Under the pieces are notes generated by a model. It saw only the letters and a program-made list of their open reading frames with translations. It did no database searches and was not told the DNA's origin. A stretch of 64,000 bases of DNA from Natrialba sp. SSL1. GTDB taxonomy: Archaea > Halobacteriota > Halobacteria > Halobacteriales > Natrialbaceae. The stretch lies in assembly GCF_001861355.1 (NCBI RefSeq), contig NZ_MASN01000052.1:1-64000 (forward strand), read 5' to 3'. This document shows positions 33,778 to 40,932 of this stretch, piece after piece. A program made the position numbers and the translations under genes. Position 1 is the stretch's first letter, and each line of letters opens with the position of its first letter.

Positions 33778-35916
33778 TCAGTCCTGCACCGGCGCGCGAT
33801 CCGAGTTCATCGCTGACGCCGGCTCCTGCTCGACCGTCGCTAGCTCCGCCGCCGTCGCGAGTCGCAGTGCGTGCGGCCAACCAAGCGGCGTCGCGCTATC
33901 GGCCGTCCCGTCGTCGAAGAACTGCTCGGGAAGGTACTCACCATCGCGTCGGAGCTGTCCGCCCGGTTCGACGAGTGCAAGTAGCTCCCGCGCCCGCTCG
34001 TCGAATCGCGAGGCGGCCTCGTGGTCGTGTGCGGCGAGCAGCGACCCAATCTCGGCCGCGGCGTGTGCTCCCCACGCCGTCGTCACGGACCAGATCTTGG
34101 CGTCAGCCTGGTCGTCGACGCGCCACGGGTCGTCCTCGAAGCGAGCGATGCCCTCGAGTGGCCCCTCGGGATCGCGGTAGAGTCCGTCGATGGTCGTTTC
34201 GATATGGGTTACTAGTCGGGCGAGTCGGTCAGCGTCGACGCCGACATCAGCATTTTCGCCAGTTCCGTCAGTGTTTGACTGTTCGCGCTCGAGTACGTCG
34301 AACTCGCGGTGGGCTGCAGCAAGCGCGAAGGTGCTGCCGTCGAGGCGCTCGTCCAGGTCGCCGTCGTCGAGTCGGAGCGCGTAGCAGCCGCGGTCGGCGA
34401 CCCAGAGATCGTCGAGCGCGCTGTAGACGGTGTGCGCCCGTTCCCGTGCGCGTTCGCGGTGCTCGTCCGCGATGGGAGCGCGGGCGATTGCTGCATAGGC
34501 CTCGAGGAACGTCGCGGCGGTGTGGGTGAACCGGCCGGTCATGTTCTCCCAGGCGTTCTGGACGCGCTCCGGCAGGCCGTCCTCGCCGAGCGTCGCGTCG
34601 AGGCCGTCGAGTGCGGCGACGAGCGCCTCCCGGACCTGCTCGTCGTCGGCGTCGACGGTGCGGAGGTACGTCGCGAGATAGGACGCGACGCTTGCGGTCT
34701 GGTCGGCCTGGTAATCCGTCGAGTCAACGGCTTCCTCGATGCGGCCGTGTGCCCAGCCGGGTGCGAGCCGTCCGTTTCGCGGCCAGACGCGGTGGGGCCA
34801 GGTTCCGTCTGCGAGCTGGCTCGTGGTGTAGAAGTGTGCGCTCTGGCGGTGCCACTGCTCGAGGCCGAGCCCGGCACGTTGATCAGCCGCGAGCAGGAAG
34901 CCGGCGATTTCGGCATCGTCGCGGAACCACGTGTAGCCGTAGCCGCCCGAGTAGCGGTAGAACGGGTCGAACTCGGGACCGGCAATGCGCGCCCCGGTTG
35001 GCGCGCGAAGCAGGCGCAACGTTCGCAAGTCGGCGATCGGATCGGCGATATCGACGGTCTCGCCGTCGTCTGTCGCCGCTCGAACGCCTTCGAACGCGGT
35101 TTCGGCCTGTGCCTGAGCCGCCTTGAGGAGTGCGTCACGAGTCGCGTGCTCCGCAGCGCCGGCGCGGGCGCGTTTGAGCGCGCCAGTTCGTGACTCGTCA
35201 CCCCCCTCCAAATCGGCGAGTAACGTCGCCACGGTCGTCGAGGCATCCGATCCCGAGAGCTCGACTTCGGCCAGCGTGATCGGGCTCAGTTGCGCCTCCT
35301 CGTACCGGCCGTCGTCCTCACCGCGGGGGAGTTCAGTCGGCTCGGACTCGAGTAGCTCCGCAAATGTCGCGGGGATCTGGCCGGTGACCTCGATGTCGGT
35401 CGCGGCGGTCAGGAAGTCGTGTTCGCGGTCGTGGTGGACTTCGACGGCGTCGCCGTGGAGCAACTGGCCGATGCGGCTGACGCGGTCTTCGGGGGCGAAG
35501 GCGACGCAGGCGTGGAGGGTCGCGTCCGGGTCGGCGTCGTCGTGCTCGTCGTCGGTAGAGAGAGAGAAGTGTGTGAGATGGAGGCGGCCGAGCGTGAGAT
35601 CGTACTGGGTGAGCGTGTGGCCGGCGACCTGGTGTGTCGTCTCCACGAGCGCTGTGTCGTCGACGTAGCGCTGGTCGCCCGGTTCGTCGAGCCAGTAGAG
35701 TGTGCCGTCAAGTTCGAGACCGAACCGCGAGTGATCGATACCAACCAGTCCCGAGAGCGGGTAGGAGTAGTCACTGAGCGCGCCGTTCGGTGCGACGTGG
35801 ACGAGCCTGTCGTCGAAGCCGGAGAAGCGGCCCGTCGTCGACCGGCGCTCGCCGGGGAATCGGCGGTCGTCACCCCGTGAGCGCTTGACGTCGTTCAGGG
35901 CGCTGTGAAGTTTCAT
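33778..35916 (-). CDS. GH15 glucoamylase-type hydrolase, cytoplasmic
   Basis: A 712-residue protein with no signal peptide. The N-terminal beta-sandwich (FDDRLVHVAPNGALSDYSYPLSGLVGIDHSRFGLELDG) is followed by an (alpha/alpha)6 barrel: YGYTWFRDDAEIAGF, GTWPHRVWPRNGRLAPGWAHGRIEEAVDSTDYQ, and a Glu-rich GLPERVQNAWENMTGRFTHTAATFLEAY. This fits archaeal GH15 enzymes releasing glucose from alpha-1,4-glucans. It is divergent from trmB with a 157-bp gap. Which Glu are catalytic cannot be fixed without alignment. Predicted role: converting imported oligosaccharides to glucose. Confidence 0.85.
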   Translation of the reverse strand: MKLHSALNDVKRSRGDDRRFPGERRSTTGRFSGFDDRLVHVAPNGALSDYSYPLSGLVGIDHSRFGLELDGTLYWLDEPGDQRYVDDTALVETTHQVAGHTLTQYDLTLGRLHLTHFSLSTDDEHDDADPDATLHACVAFAPEDRVSRIGQLLHGDAVEVHHDREHDFLTAATDIEVTGQIPATFAELLESEPTELPRGEDDGRYEEAQLSPITLAEVELSGSDASTTVATLLADLEGGDESRTGALKRARAGAAEHATRDALLKAAQAQAETAFEGVRAATDDGETVDIADPIADLRTLRLLRAPTGARIAGPEFDPFYRYSGGYGYTWFRDDAEIAGFLLAADQRAGLGLEQWHRQSAHFYTTSQLADGTWPHRVWPRNGRLAPGWAHGRIEEAVDSTDYQADQTASVASYLATYLRTVDADDEQVREALVAALDGLDATLGEDGLPERVQNAWENMTGRFTHTAATFLEAYAAIARAPIADEHRERARERAHTVYSALDDLWVADRGCYALRLDDGDLDERLDGSTFALAAAHREFDVLEREQSNTDGTGENADVGVDADRLARLVTHIETTIDGLYRDPEGPLEGIARFEDDPWRVDDQADAKIWSVTTAWGAHAAAEIGSLLAAHDHEAASRFDERARELLALVEPGGQLRRDGEYLPEQFFDDGTADSATPLGWPHALRLATAAELATVEQEPASAMNSDRAPVQD

Positions 35917-36024
35917 CGTGACGAACGACTACAACCCCCACCGATTAAAGTTTGTTGTAAAATGTAATCTCACTTTTCGAGTTCTCGCCTGGAGGCCGTA
36001 ACCGGCTTGAGAGTCCGGCGCAAC

Positions 36025-36041
36025 CGTGAAACTTTTTCACG
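36025..36041. promoter_or_regulatory. 17-bp palindrome upstream of trmB, possible operator
   Basis: CGTGAAA-CTT-TTTCACG is a perfect 7-bp inverted repeat ending 32 nt before the trmB ATG (36074), where a TATA box or operator would lie. It is the only clear dyad in the glucoamylase/trmB divergent gap and may be an autoregulatory site. Confidence 0.45.
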
Positions 36042-36073
36042 CACCGTCGCAATCCGTGATGTACTGTATACTC

Positions 36074-37165
36074 ATGGATACTGACGGGCTCGCCGACCTC
36101 CTCGAACGGTTCGGACTCTCTGACAAGGAAATCGACACCTACCTCGCGATTCTCGACCACGGCGCGTCGAAGGCGAGCACTATCGCCGACGCCGCCGACG
36201 TCTCGAAGCGCTACGTCTACAGCATCAGCGAGGAACTCGAGAACCGCGGCTTCGTCGAGGTCGACGACCATGCCGTGCCGACCGTGATCAGACCCGTCGA
36301 TCCCGAAACCGTCGTCGACCGACTCACCCGGAGCGTCGAAGACATCGAGCCCGAACTCCGGGAACGCTACACCGCGACCGAACGCACCGGCGAGCAGTTC
36401 GAGGTGATCAAGTCCCGCCAGACCGTCGTCAAGCGACTCGAGGAACTGCTCGCGAGCGCCGATACCGAAGTGACGCTCTCTATTCCCGTCAGCATCCTCC
36501 CCCAGATTCGATCGACGCTCGAGGAGACCGTCGACCGCGGCGTCCTCGTGCTCCTTCTGCTCGGTGCAACGGGTGGCGATGAACAGGATATCGCCTCGCT
36601 TGCGGGCGCAGCGAGTACGGTGCGGACGTGGGACGCGTTGGTGCCAACGATGCTCACCGTAGACCGCCAGCACGGCCTGCTCGCGCCGAGTCAGCTGCTT
36701 ACGAGTTCGACGAGCGATACGCGCGCGATTGCGCTCTCGCAAGAACAGCTTGTACCGGTGCTCGCGGGCTCGTTTCTGGCGAACTACTGGCCGACCGCCG
36801 AGGAGCGCTACGTGACGACGCCGCGCGCGCTGCCCGAAACCTACGACGGCTTCCGGAACGCCGTGTTCCAGATTGCACTCCACCGCGCGACGGATACCGC
36901 ACTCGAAGCAGCGGTGACCGGTACTCCCGTTGGGGACGGAGACACCTCGACTGCCCCGGGAACGCTCACCGGCCGAGTCGTCGACGTGCGTCAGAGTCTC
37001 GTTCGCCCGGAGACGTCGTCCGTTCCGATCGAGAACTCGTTCACCATCGAGGTTACAGACGACCGAGACGGCGCGACCGAGCGCTACACGATCGGCGGCA
37101 CCGGCGCGTTCCTCGAGGACTTCGAGGCCGAGTCGGTGACGCTCCGCGAACTGACCGGCGAGTAA
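36074..37165 (+). CDS. trmB: TrmB-family sugar-responsive transcriptional regulator
   Basis: A 363-residue regulator: N-terminal winged HTH (LLERFGLSDKEIDTYLAILDHGASKASTIADAADVSKRYVYSISEELENRGFVEVDD, residues 8-63) followed by the TrmB effector-binding domain with a C-terminal beta-rich part (FTIEVTDDRDGATERYTIGGTGAFLEDFEAESV). TrmB proteins control sugar uptake and glycolysis/gluconeogenesis; the Halobacterium protein is glucose-responsive. Its place between sugar-hydrolase, transport and Entner-Doudoroff genes fits such a role here. An alternative ATG at 36059 would add five residues. Confidence 0.92.
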   Translation: MDTDGLADLLERFGLSDKEIDTYLAILDHGASKASTIADAADVSKRYVYSISEELENRGFVEVDDHAVPTVIRPVDPETVVDRLTRSVEDIEPELRERYTATERTGEQFEVIKSRQTVVKRLEELLASADTEVTLSIPVSILPQIRSTLEETVDRGVLVLLLLGATGGDEQDIASLAGAASTVRTWDALVPTMLTVDRQHGLLAPSQLLTSSTSDTRAIALSQEQLVPVLAGSFLANYWPTAEERYVTTPRALPETYDGFRNAVFQIALHRATDTALEAAVTGTPVGDGDTSTAPGTLTGRVVDVRQSLVRPETSSVPIENSFTIEVTDDRDGATERYTIGGTGAFLEDFEAESVTLRELTGE

Positions 37166-37292
37166 TAGAGTCGGCTGTGAGTAAATTTCTTGGTTAGTGG
37201 CCAGAAAGACGGGGTCGATGTTTAGAGACGCGCTCCGTGACACGTCCGTCCGGAACGGCCAGCCCGGTGAGAACTATCCGTCGGGCCCACGT

Positions 37293-37297
37293 GGAGG
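37293..37297 (+). promoter_or_regulatory. Shine-Dalgarno site of kdgA
   Basis: GGAGG lies 6 nt before the ATG at 37304, unusual in a window where most genes look leaderless. It suggests this gene is translated from a longer message, possibly shared with trmB (138-bp gap). Confidence 0.5.
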
Positions 37298-37303
37298 GAC
37301 CCG

Positions 37304-37951
37304 ATGACCGACAAACGAACCATCGAGGACCGTATCGTCGAGAGCGGCGTTATCGCCGTCCTGCGCGGCGTCGACGAGGACCAGATCGTCCCCGTCTCGC
37401 GCGCCCTCGCCGACGCTGGCGTCGAGGCGCTCGAGATCACCGCCGATGGAACCCGTTCCGCCGAGATGATCGCCGACGTAGATCGCGAACTCGCAGATAC
37501 TGACGCCGTGATCGGCGCGGGGACCGTCCTCGACGCTGCGACGGCCCAGTCGGTGATCGACGCGGGCGCGACGTTCGTCGTCTCGCCACACACCAGTCCC
37601 GACGTCGTGCGGACGTGCAACCGCCACGGCGTGCTCGCAGCACCCGGTGTCATGACGCCGACCGAGGCCGTCACGGCGATGGAAGCCGGCGCGGATCTGT
37701 TGAAGATGTTCCCCGCCTCGACGGTCGGGCCGAGTCACATTGGTGCACTCAGCGGCCCACTCGGCGATGTAGACATCATTCCGACGGGTGGTGTCTCGCC
37801 CGACAACGTCGCCGACTTCTTCGACGCAGGTGCGGTCGCCGTCGGCGCGGGTGGTGCCATCCTCGACGACGAGGCTATCGAACGCGGCGACATGGAGCAG
37901 GTCCGCGAAACCGCCGAGGCGTTCGTTGCGGCGGTCGAGGACGCCCGATAG
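37304..37951 (+). CDS. kdgA: KDPG/KDG aldolase (bacterial Eda type)
   Basis: The enzyme splits 2-keto-3-deoxy-6-phosphogluconate into pyruvate and glyceraldehyde 3-phosphate. The 215-residue protein is a class I aldolase barrel: GVIAVLRG, ALEITADGT (Glu44), GAGTVLDAAT, FVVSPHTSPDVV, GVMTPTEAVTAMEAGADLLKMFPAS (Schiff-base Lys134) and TGGVSPDNVADFFDAGAVAVG. This is the type used by haloarchaea in the semiphosphorylative pathway. It sits between trmB and glucose dehydrogenase, supporting a shared catabolic function. Confidence 0.92.
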   Translation: MTDKRTIEDRIVESGVIAVLRGVDEDQIVPVSRALADAGVEALEITADGTRSAEMIADVDRELADTDAVIGAGTVLDAATAQSVIDAGATFVVSPHTSPDVVRTCNRHGVLAAPGVMTPTEAVTAMEAGADLLKMFPASTVGPSHIGALSGPLGDVDIIPTGGVSPDNVADFFDAGAVAVGAGGAILDDEAIERGDMEQVRETAEAFVAAVEDAR

Positions 37952-38023
37952 TAGTTGGCCCTCACGATAGTTACTGCCGACCCGGGGCCGCTGTTCACAA
38001 TTTAATCAGCGATGGCAGTGTTT

Positions 38024-38047
38024 GCCAGCAAAACCCGTTTTGCTGGC
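38024..38047. other. Strong 11-bp hairpin in the kdgA-gdh gap
   Basis: GCCAGCAAAAC (38024-38034) and GTTTTGCTGGC (38037-38047) form an 11-bp stem with a 2-nt loop, or 10 bp with a 4-nt loop, 72 bp after the kdgA stop. It could be a terminator or the remnant of an insertion-sequence end. The rest of the 384-bp gap (37952-38335) is AT-richer than its surroundings and contains another partial dyad around TGTTCGAACA (near 38110) but no convincing gene. Confidence 0.5.
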
Positions 38048-38285
38048 CGACAAGTGGTACGTTGCCGACAGCAGCAGTGCTGTGTTTGATCCAACGAATC
38101 TGATATTTGTTCGAACATCAGTCGATCTATTGAAACTGACACAGCAGCCAACTCGAGTGTATTGGCCGAATACGACTCCGAGACTAGTTAATCGAAGGTT
38201 GAGGGTCGTATTGGGCAGTCGTCGAGGAGTGCATATATGTCGGAACGTGGATAAGTACTGGCGGTCATATCGCGCTGTTCAGAAG

Positions 38286-38311
38286 TTTACTACTGGAAGG
38301 GTAAATTTTTA
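38286..38311 (+). promoter_or_regulatory. gdh promoter with TTTAC-N10-GTAAA dyad
   Basis: The inverted repeat TTTAC (38286-38290) and GTAAA (38301-38305) overlaps the TATA-like TAAATTTTTA (38302-38311), which ends 24 nt before the gdh ATG. The overlap of a dyad with the TATA box suggests regulation, possibly by TrmB. Confidence 0.5.
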
Positions 38312-38335
38312 TCCCACTGGTTCCGTTGGTCGAGT

Positions 38336-39403
38336 ATGAAAGCGATCGCTGTCGACCCAGGGGCCGGCGAACCCGCTCTCGTCGAGCGGCCCCGCCCCGA
38401 TCCCGAGCCAGGCGAAGCCCTCGTCCGGACACTGCGTGTCGGTATCGACGGCACCGACCACGAGGTGATTGCGGGCCACCACGGCGATCTCCCAGACGGA
38501 GCGGACGAGCTCGTTCTCGGCCACGAAGCCGTCGGCGTCGTCGAGGATCCGAACGGCACGGCACTCGAGTCCGGCCAGTTCGTCGTCCCGACCGTGCGCC
38601 GTCGTCCCGGTGAGAGCAACGAGTTCTTCGAACGCGGCGAGCCAGACATGGCCCCCAGCGGTGCGTACGTCGAGCGCGGAATCGTCGGTGCCCACGGCTT
38701 CATGGCCGAATATTTCACCAGCCCGGCGGAGTACCTCGTTCCGATTCCCGCGGAACTCGCAGCGCTTGGCTTCCTCGTCGAACCGATCAGCATCACGGAG
38801 AAGGCGCTCGAGCACGCCGTCGCGAGCCGATCGGCGTTCGAGTGGGAACCTAACTCGGCGCTCGTCCTCGGGAACGGCCCGCTCGGGCTCATCACCCTCG
38901 CGATGTTCGAGTCGGTACTCGAGTTCGATCGGACCTACTGCCTCGGTCGTCGGGATCGGTCGCACCCGACGGTCGAACTGGTTTCGGAGCTTGGCGGCAC
39001 CTACGTCGATTCGCGGGAGACACCGGTTGCAGAGATTCCGGCCGAACACGAGGCCGTCGACCTGGTCTACGAAGCGACTGGGCACGCAAAGCACGCCTTC
39101 GAAACGGTCGAGGCGCTCGCGCCGAACGGGGTCGGCGTCCTGCTGGGAGTGCCCGAACCCTGGGAGTTCGAGGTCGACGGCGGCCGGCTCCACCGCGAAC
39201 TCGTCTTGCACAACAAGGCGCTGCTCGGCACTGTAAACTCCCACCGCGGGCACTTCGAGGCCGCGATCGACACGCTCGCACAGCTTCCCGACTGGTTCAC
39301 CGAGGAACTCGCGGCCGGGGTGTACGACCTCGAGAACTATCAGGACGCCTTCGACGCGGGGGACGATGTCGTCAAGACTGCGATCGAGTTCGACGGCGTC
39401 TGA
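38336..39403 (+). CDS. gdh: Glucose 1-dehydrogenase (medium-chain, zinc)
   Basis: The enzyme oxidises glucose to gluconolactone with NAD(P)+, the first step of the Entner-Doudoroff route. The 355-residue protein has zinc-site residues Asp38 (GIDGTD) and His63-Glu64 (LGHEAVG), the same positions as in Haloferax mediterranei glucose dehydrogenase. The cofactor domain carries LGNGPLGLITLAMF and the C-terminus is LENYQDAFDAGDDVVKTAIEF. The N-terminus MKAIAVDPGAGEP is typical. gnaD copy 2 follows after 122 bp, matching pathway order. Confidence 0.95.
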   Translation: MKAIAVDPGAGEPALVERPRPDPEPGEALVRTLRVGIDGTDHEVIAGHHGDLPDGADELVLGHEAVGVVEDPNGTALESGQFVVPTVRRRPGESNEFFERGEPDMAPSGAYVERGIVGAHGFMAEYFTSPAEYLVPIPAELAALGFLVEPISITEKALEHAVASRSAFEWEPNSALVLGNGPLGLITLAMFESVLEFDRTYCLGRRDRSHPTVELVSELGGTYVDSRETPVAEIPAEHEAVDLVYEATGHAKHAFETVEALAPNGVGVLLGVPEPWEFEVDGGRLHRELVLHNKALLGTVNSHRGHFEAAIDTLAQLPDWFTEELAAGVYDLENYQDAFDAGDDVVKTAIEFDGV

Positions 39404-39525
39404 GTTTGGAGTGTTCGTTTGAGCGCCTGCACTGCAACGGGCGACTCGGAAATACAGACCGTCGAGGCGCGTTCGCACGCGCCGGATGCAAAACTATTAC
39501 TATCATAGGTGTAAGTATTCATTCC

Positions 39526-40764
39526 ATGGGTGTAGATTACACGCGGCTCCACGATCCGAACGCCGAGTACACGATGCGGGAGCTCTCGGCGGAAACGATG
39601 GGCGTGACACGCGAGCGCGGCGGCGGCCGTGACGTCGAGATTACCGACGTGCAAACGACGATGGTCGACGGAAACTTCCCGTGGACGCTCGTCCGAATCT
39701 ACACGGACGCGGGCATCGTCGGCACCGGCGAGGCCTACTGGGGCGCGGGTGCGCCGGAACTCATCGAGCGCATGGCCCCTTTCCTGCGGGGCGAGAACCC
39801 GCTCGATATCGACCGGCTCACCGAACACCTCGTCCAGAAGATGTCCGGCGAGGGCTCGATCGGCGGCGTCACCGTGACGGCGATTTCGGGCATCGAAGTC
39901 GCCCTGCACGACCTCGCGGGCAAAATTCTCGAGGTGCCAGCCTACCAGCTGCTGGGCGGCAAGTACCGCGACGAGGTCCGCGTCTACTGCGACTGTCACA
40001 CCGAGGACGAGGCCGACCCGATTTCTTGTGCGGACGAGGCAGAACGCGTCGTCGAAGAGCTCGGCTACGACGCGCTCAAATTCGACCTCGACGTCCCCTC
40101 CGGCCACGAGAAAGACCGCGCCAACCGCCACCTGCGAGAGCCCGAGATCGAACACAAGGCCTCGATCGTCGAGGCCATCACCGATCGCGTCGGCTCGCGT
40201 GCCGACGTGGCCTTCGACTGTCACTGGACCTTCTCCGGTGGCTCCGCAAAGCGCCTCGCGAAGCGACTCGAGGAGTACGACGTCTGGTGGCTCGAAGACC
40301 CCGTCCCGCCGGAGAATCACGACGTCCAGCGCGAAGTCACTCAGTCGACGACCACGCCCATCACCGTCGGCGAGAACGTCTACCGCAAACACGGCCAGCG
40401 CCGCCTCCTCGAAGAGCAGGCTGTCGACATCATCGCCCCCGACATGCCGAAGGTCGGCGGGATGCGCGAAACCCGGAAGATCGCCGACCTCGCGGATCTC
40501 TACTACGTCCCCGTCGCGATGCACAACGTCGCCTCGCCCGTCGCGACCATGGCCAGCGCCCACGTCGGCGCAGCCATCTCGAACTCGCTCGCCGTCGAGT
40601 ACCACTCCTACGAACTCGAGTGGTGGTCGGATCTCGTCGAGGAAACTGTAATCGAAGACGGCTACATCGAGATTCCCGAGAAGCCAGGGCTCGGTGTCAC
40701 GCTCGATCTGGATACCGTCGAGGAGCACATGGTCGAGGGCGAAGAGCTCTTTGACGAAGCGTAA
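39526..40764 (+). CDS. gnaD: D-gluconate dehydratase, copy 2 (enolase superfamily)
   Basis: A 412-residue enolase-superfamily dehydratase converting gluconate to 2-keto-3-deoxygluconate. Same length and same catalytic landmarks as copy 1: LKFDLD, FDCHWTF, WLEDP, GENVY, HNVASP. Being next to glucose dehydrogenase and KDPG aldolase, this copy is the better candidate for the main pathway enzyme. The AT-rich AAACTATTAC (39491-39500) lies 26 nt upstream of the ATG, consistent with a leaderless promoter. TACT and AGTA half-sites separated by 12 bp follow it (39499 onward). Confidence 0.9.
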   Translation: MGVDYTRLHDPNAEYTMRELSAETMGVTRERGGGRDVEITDVQTTMVDGNFPWTLVRIYTDAGIVGTGEAYWGAGAPELIERMAPFLRGENPLDIDRLTEHLVQKMSGEGSIGGVTVTAISGIEVALHDLAGKILEVPAYQLLGGKYRDEVRVYCDCHTEDEADPISCADEAERVVEELGYDALKFDLDVPSGHEKDRANRHLREPEIEHKASIVEAITDRVGSRADVAFDCHWTFSGGSAKRLAKRLEEYDVWWLEDPVPPENHDVQREVTQSTTTPITVGENVYRKHGQRRLLEEQAVDIIAPDMPKVGGMRETRKIADLADLYYVPVAMHNVASPVATMASAHVGAAISNSLAVEYHSYELEWWSDLVEETVIEDGYIEIPEKPGLGVTLDLDTVEEHMVEGEELFDEA

Positions 40765-40792
40765 CGCCGGCACGCGTGAAGCGTTTTGCTGG

Positions 40793-40875
40793 TCGCTGAG
40801 TCGCTATTCGCTGAGTCGCTATTCGCTGATCGCTATTTAGTGGTCGCTGTTAGCTAGTCGCTGCTCGTTGATCAC
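40793..40875. repeat. 15-bp tandem repeat after gnaD copy 2
   Basis: TCGCTGAGTCGCTAT occurs exactly twice (40793-40807, 40808-40822), then as a 14-bp variant (40823-40836), and the TCGCT word continues to about 40875. It lies between the convergent gnaD and GH15 genes. The rest of the 168-bp gap is unremarkable. Confidence 0.85.
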
Positions 40876-40932
40876 CAAGACGAAAGCACACCGAACGAAC
40901 GCAGCGACTGAGACCCGGACGCCGCAAACCGT

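Noticed and set aside
38022-38339. 105-codon frame upstream of gdh overlapping its ATG
   Set aside because: Starts with TTG inside a strong hairpin, crosses the gdh promoter and TATA box, and has no recognisable protein pattern.
40793-40875. CRISPR-like array
   Set aside because: Units are 14-15 bp with no spacers and no cas genes; a simple tandem repeat explains it.
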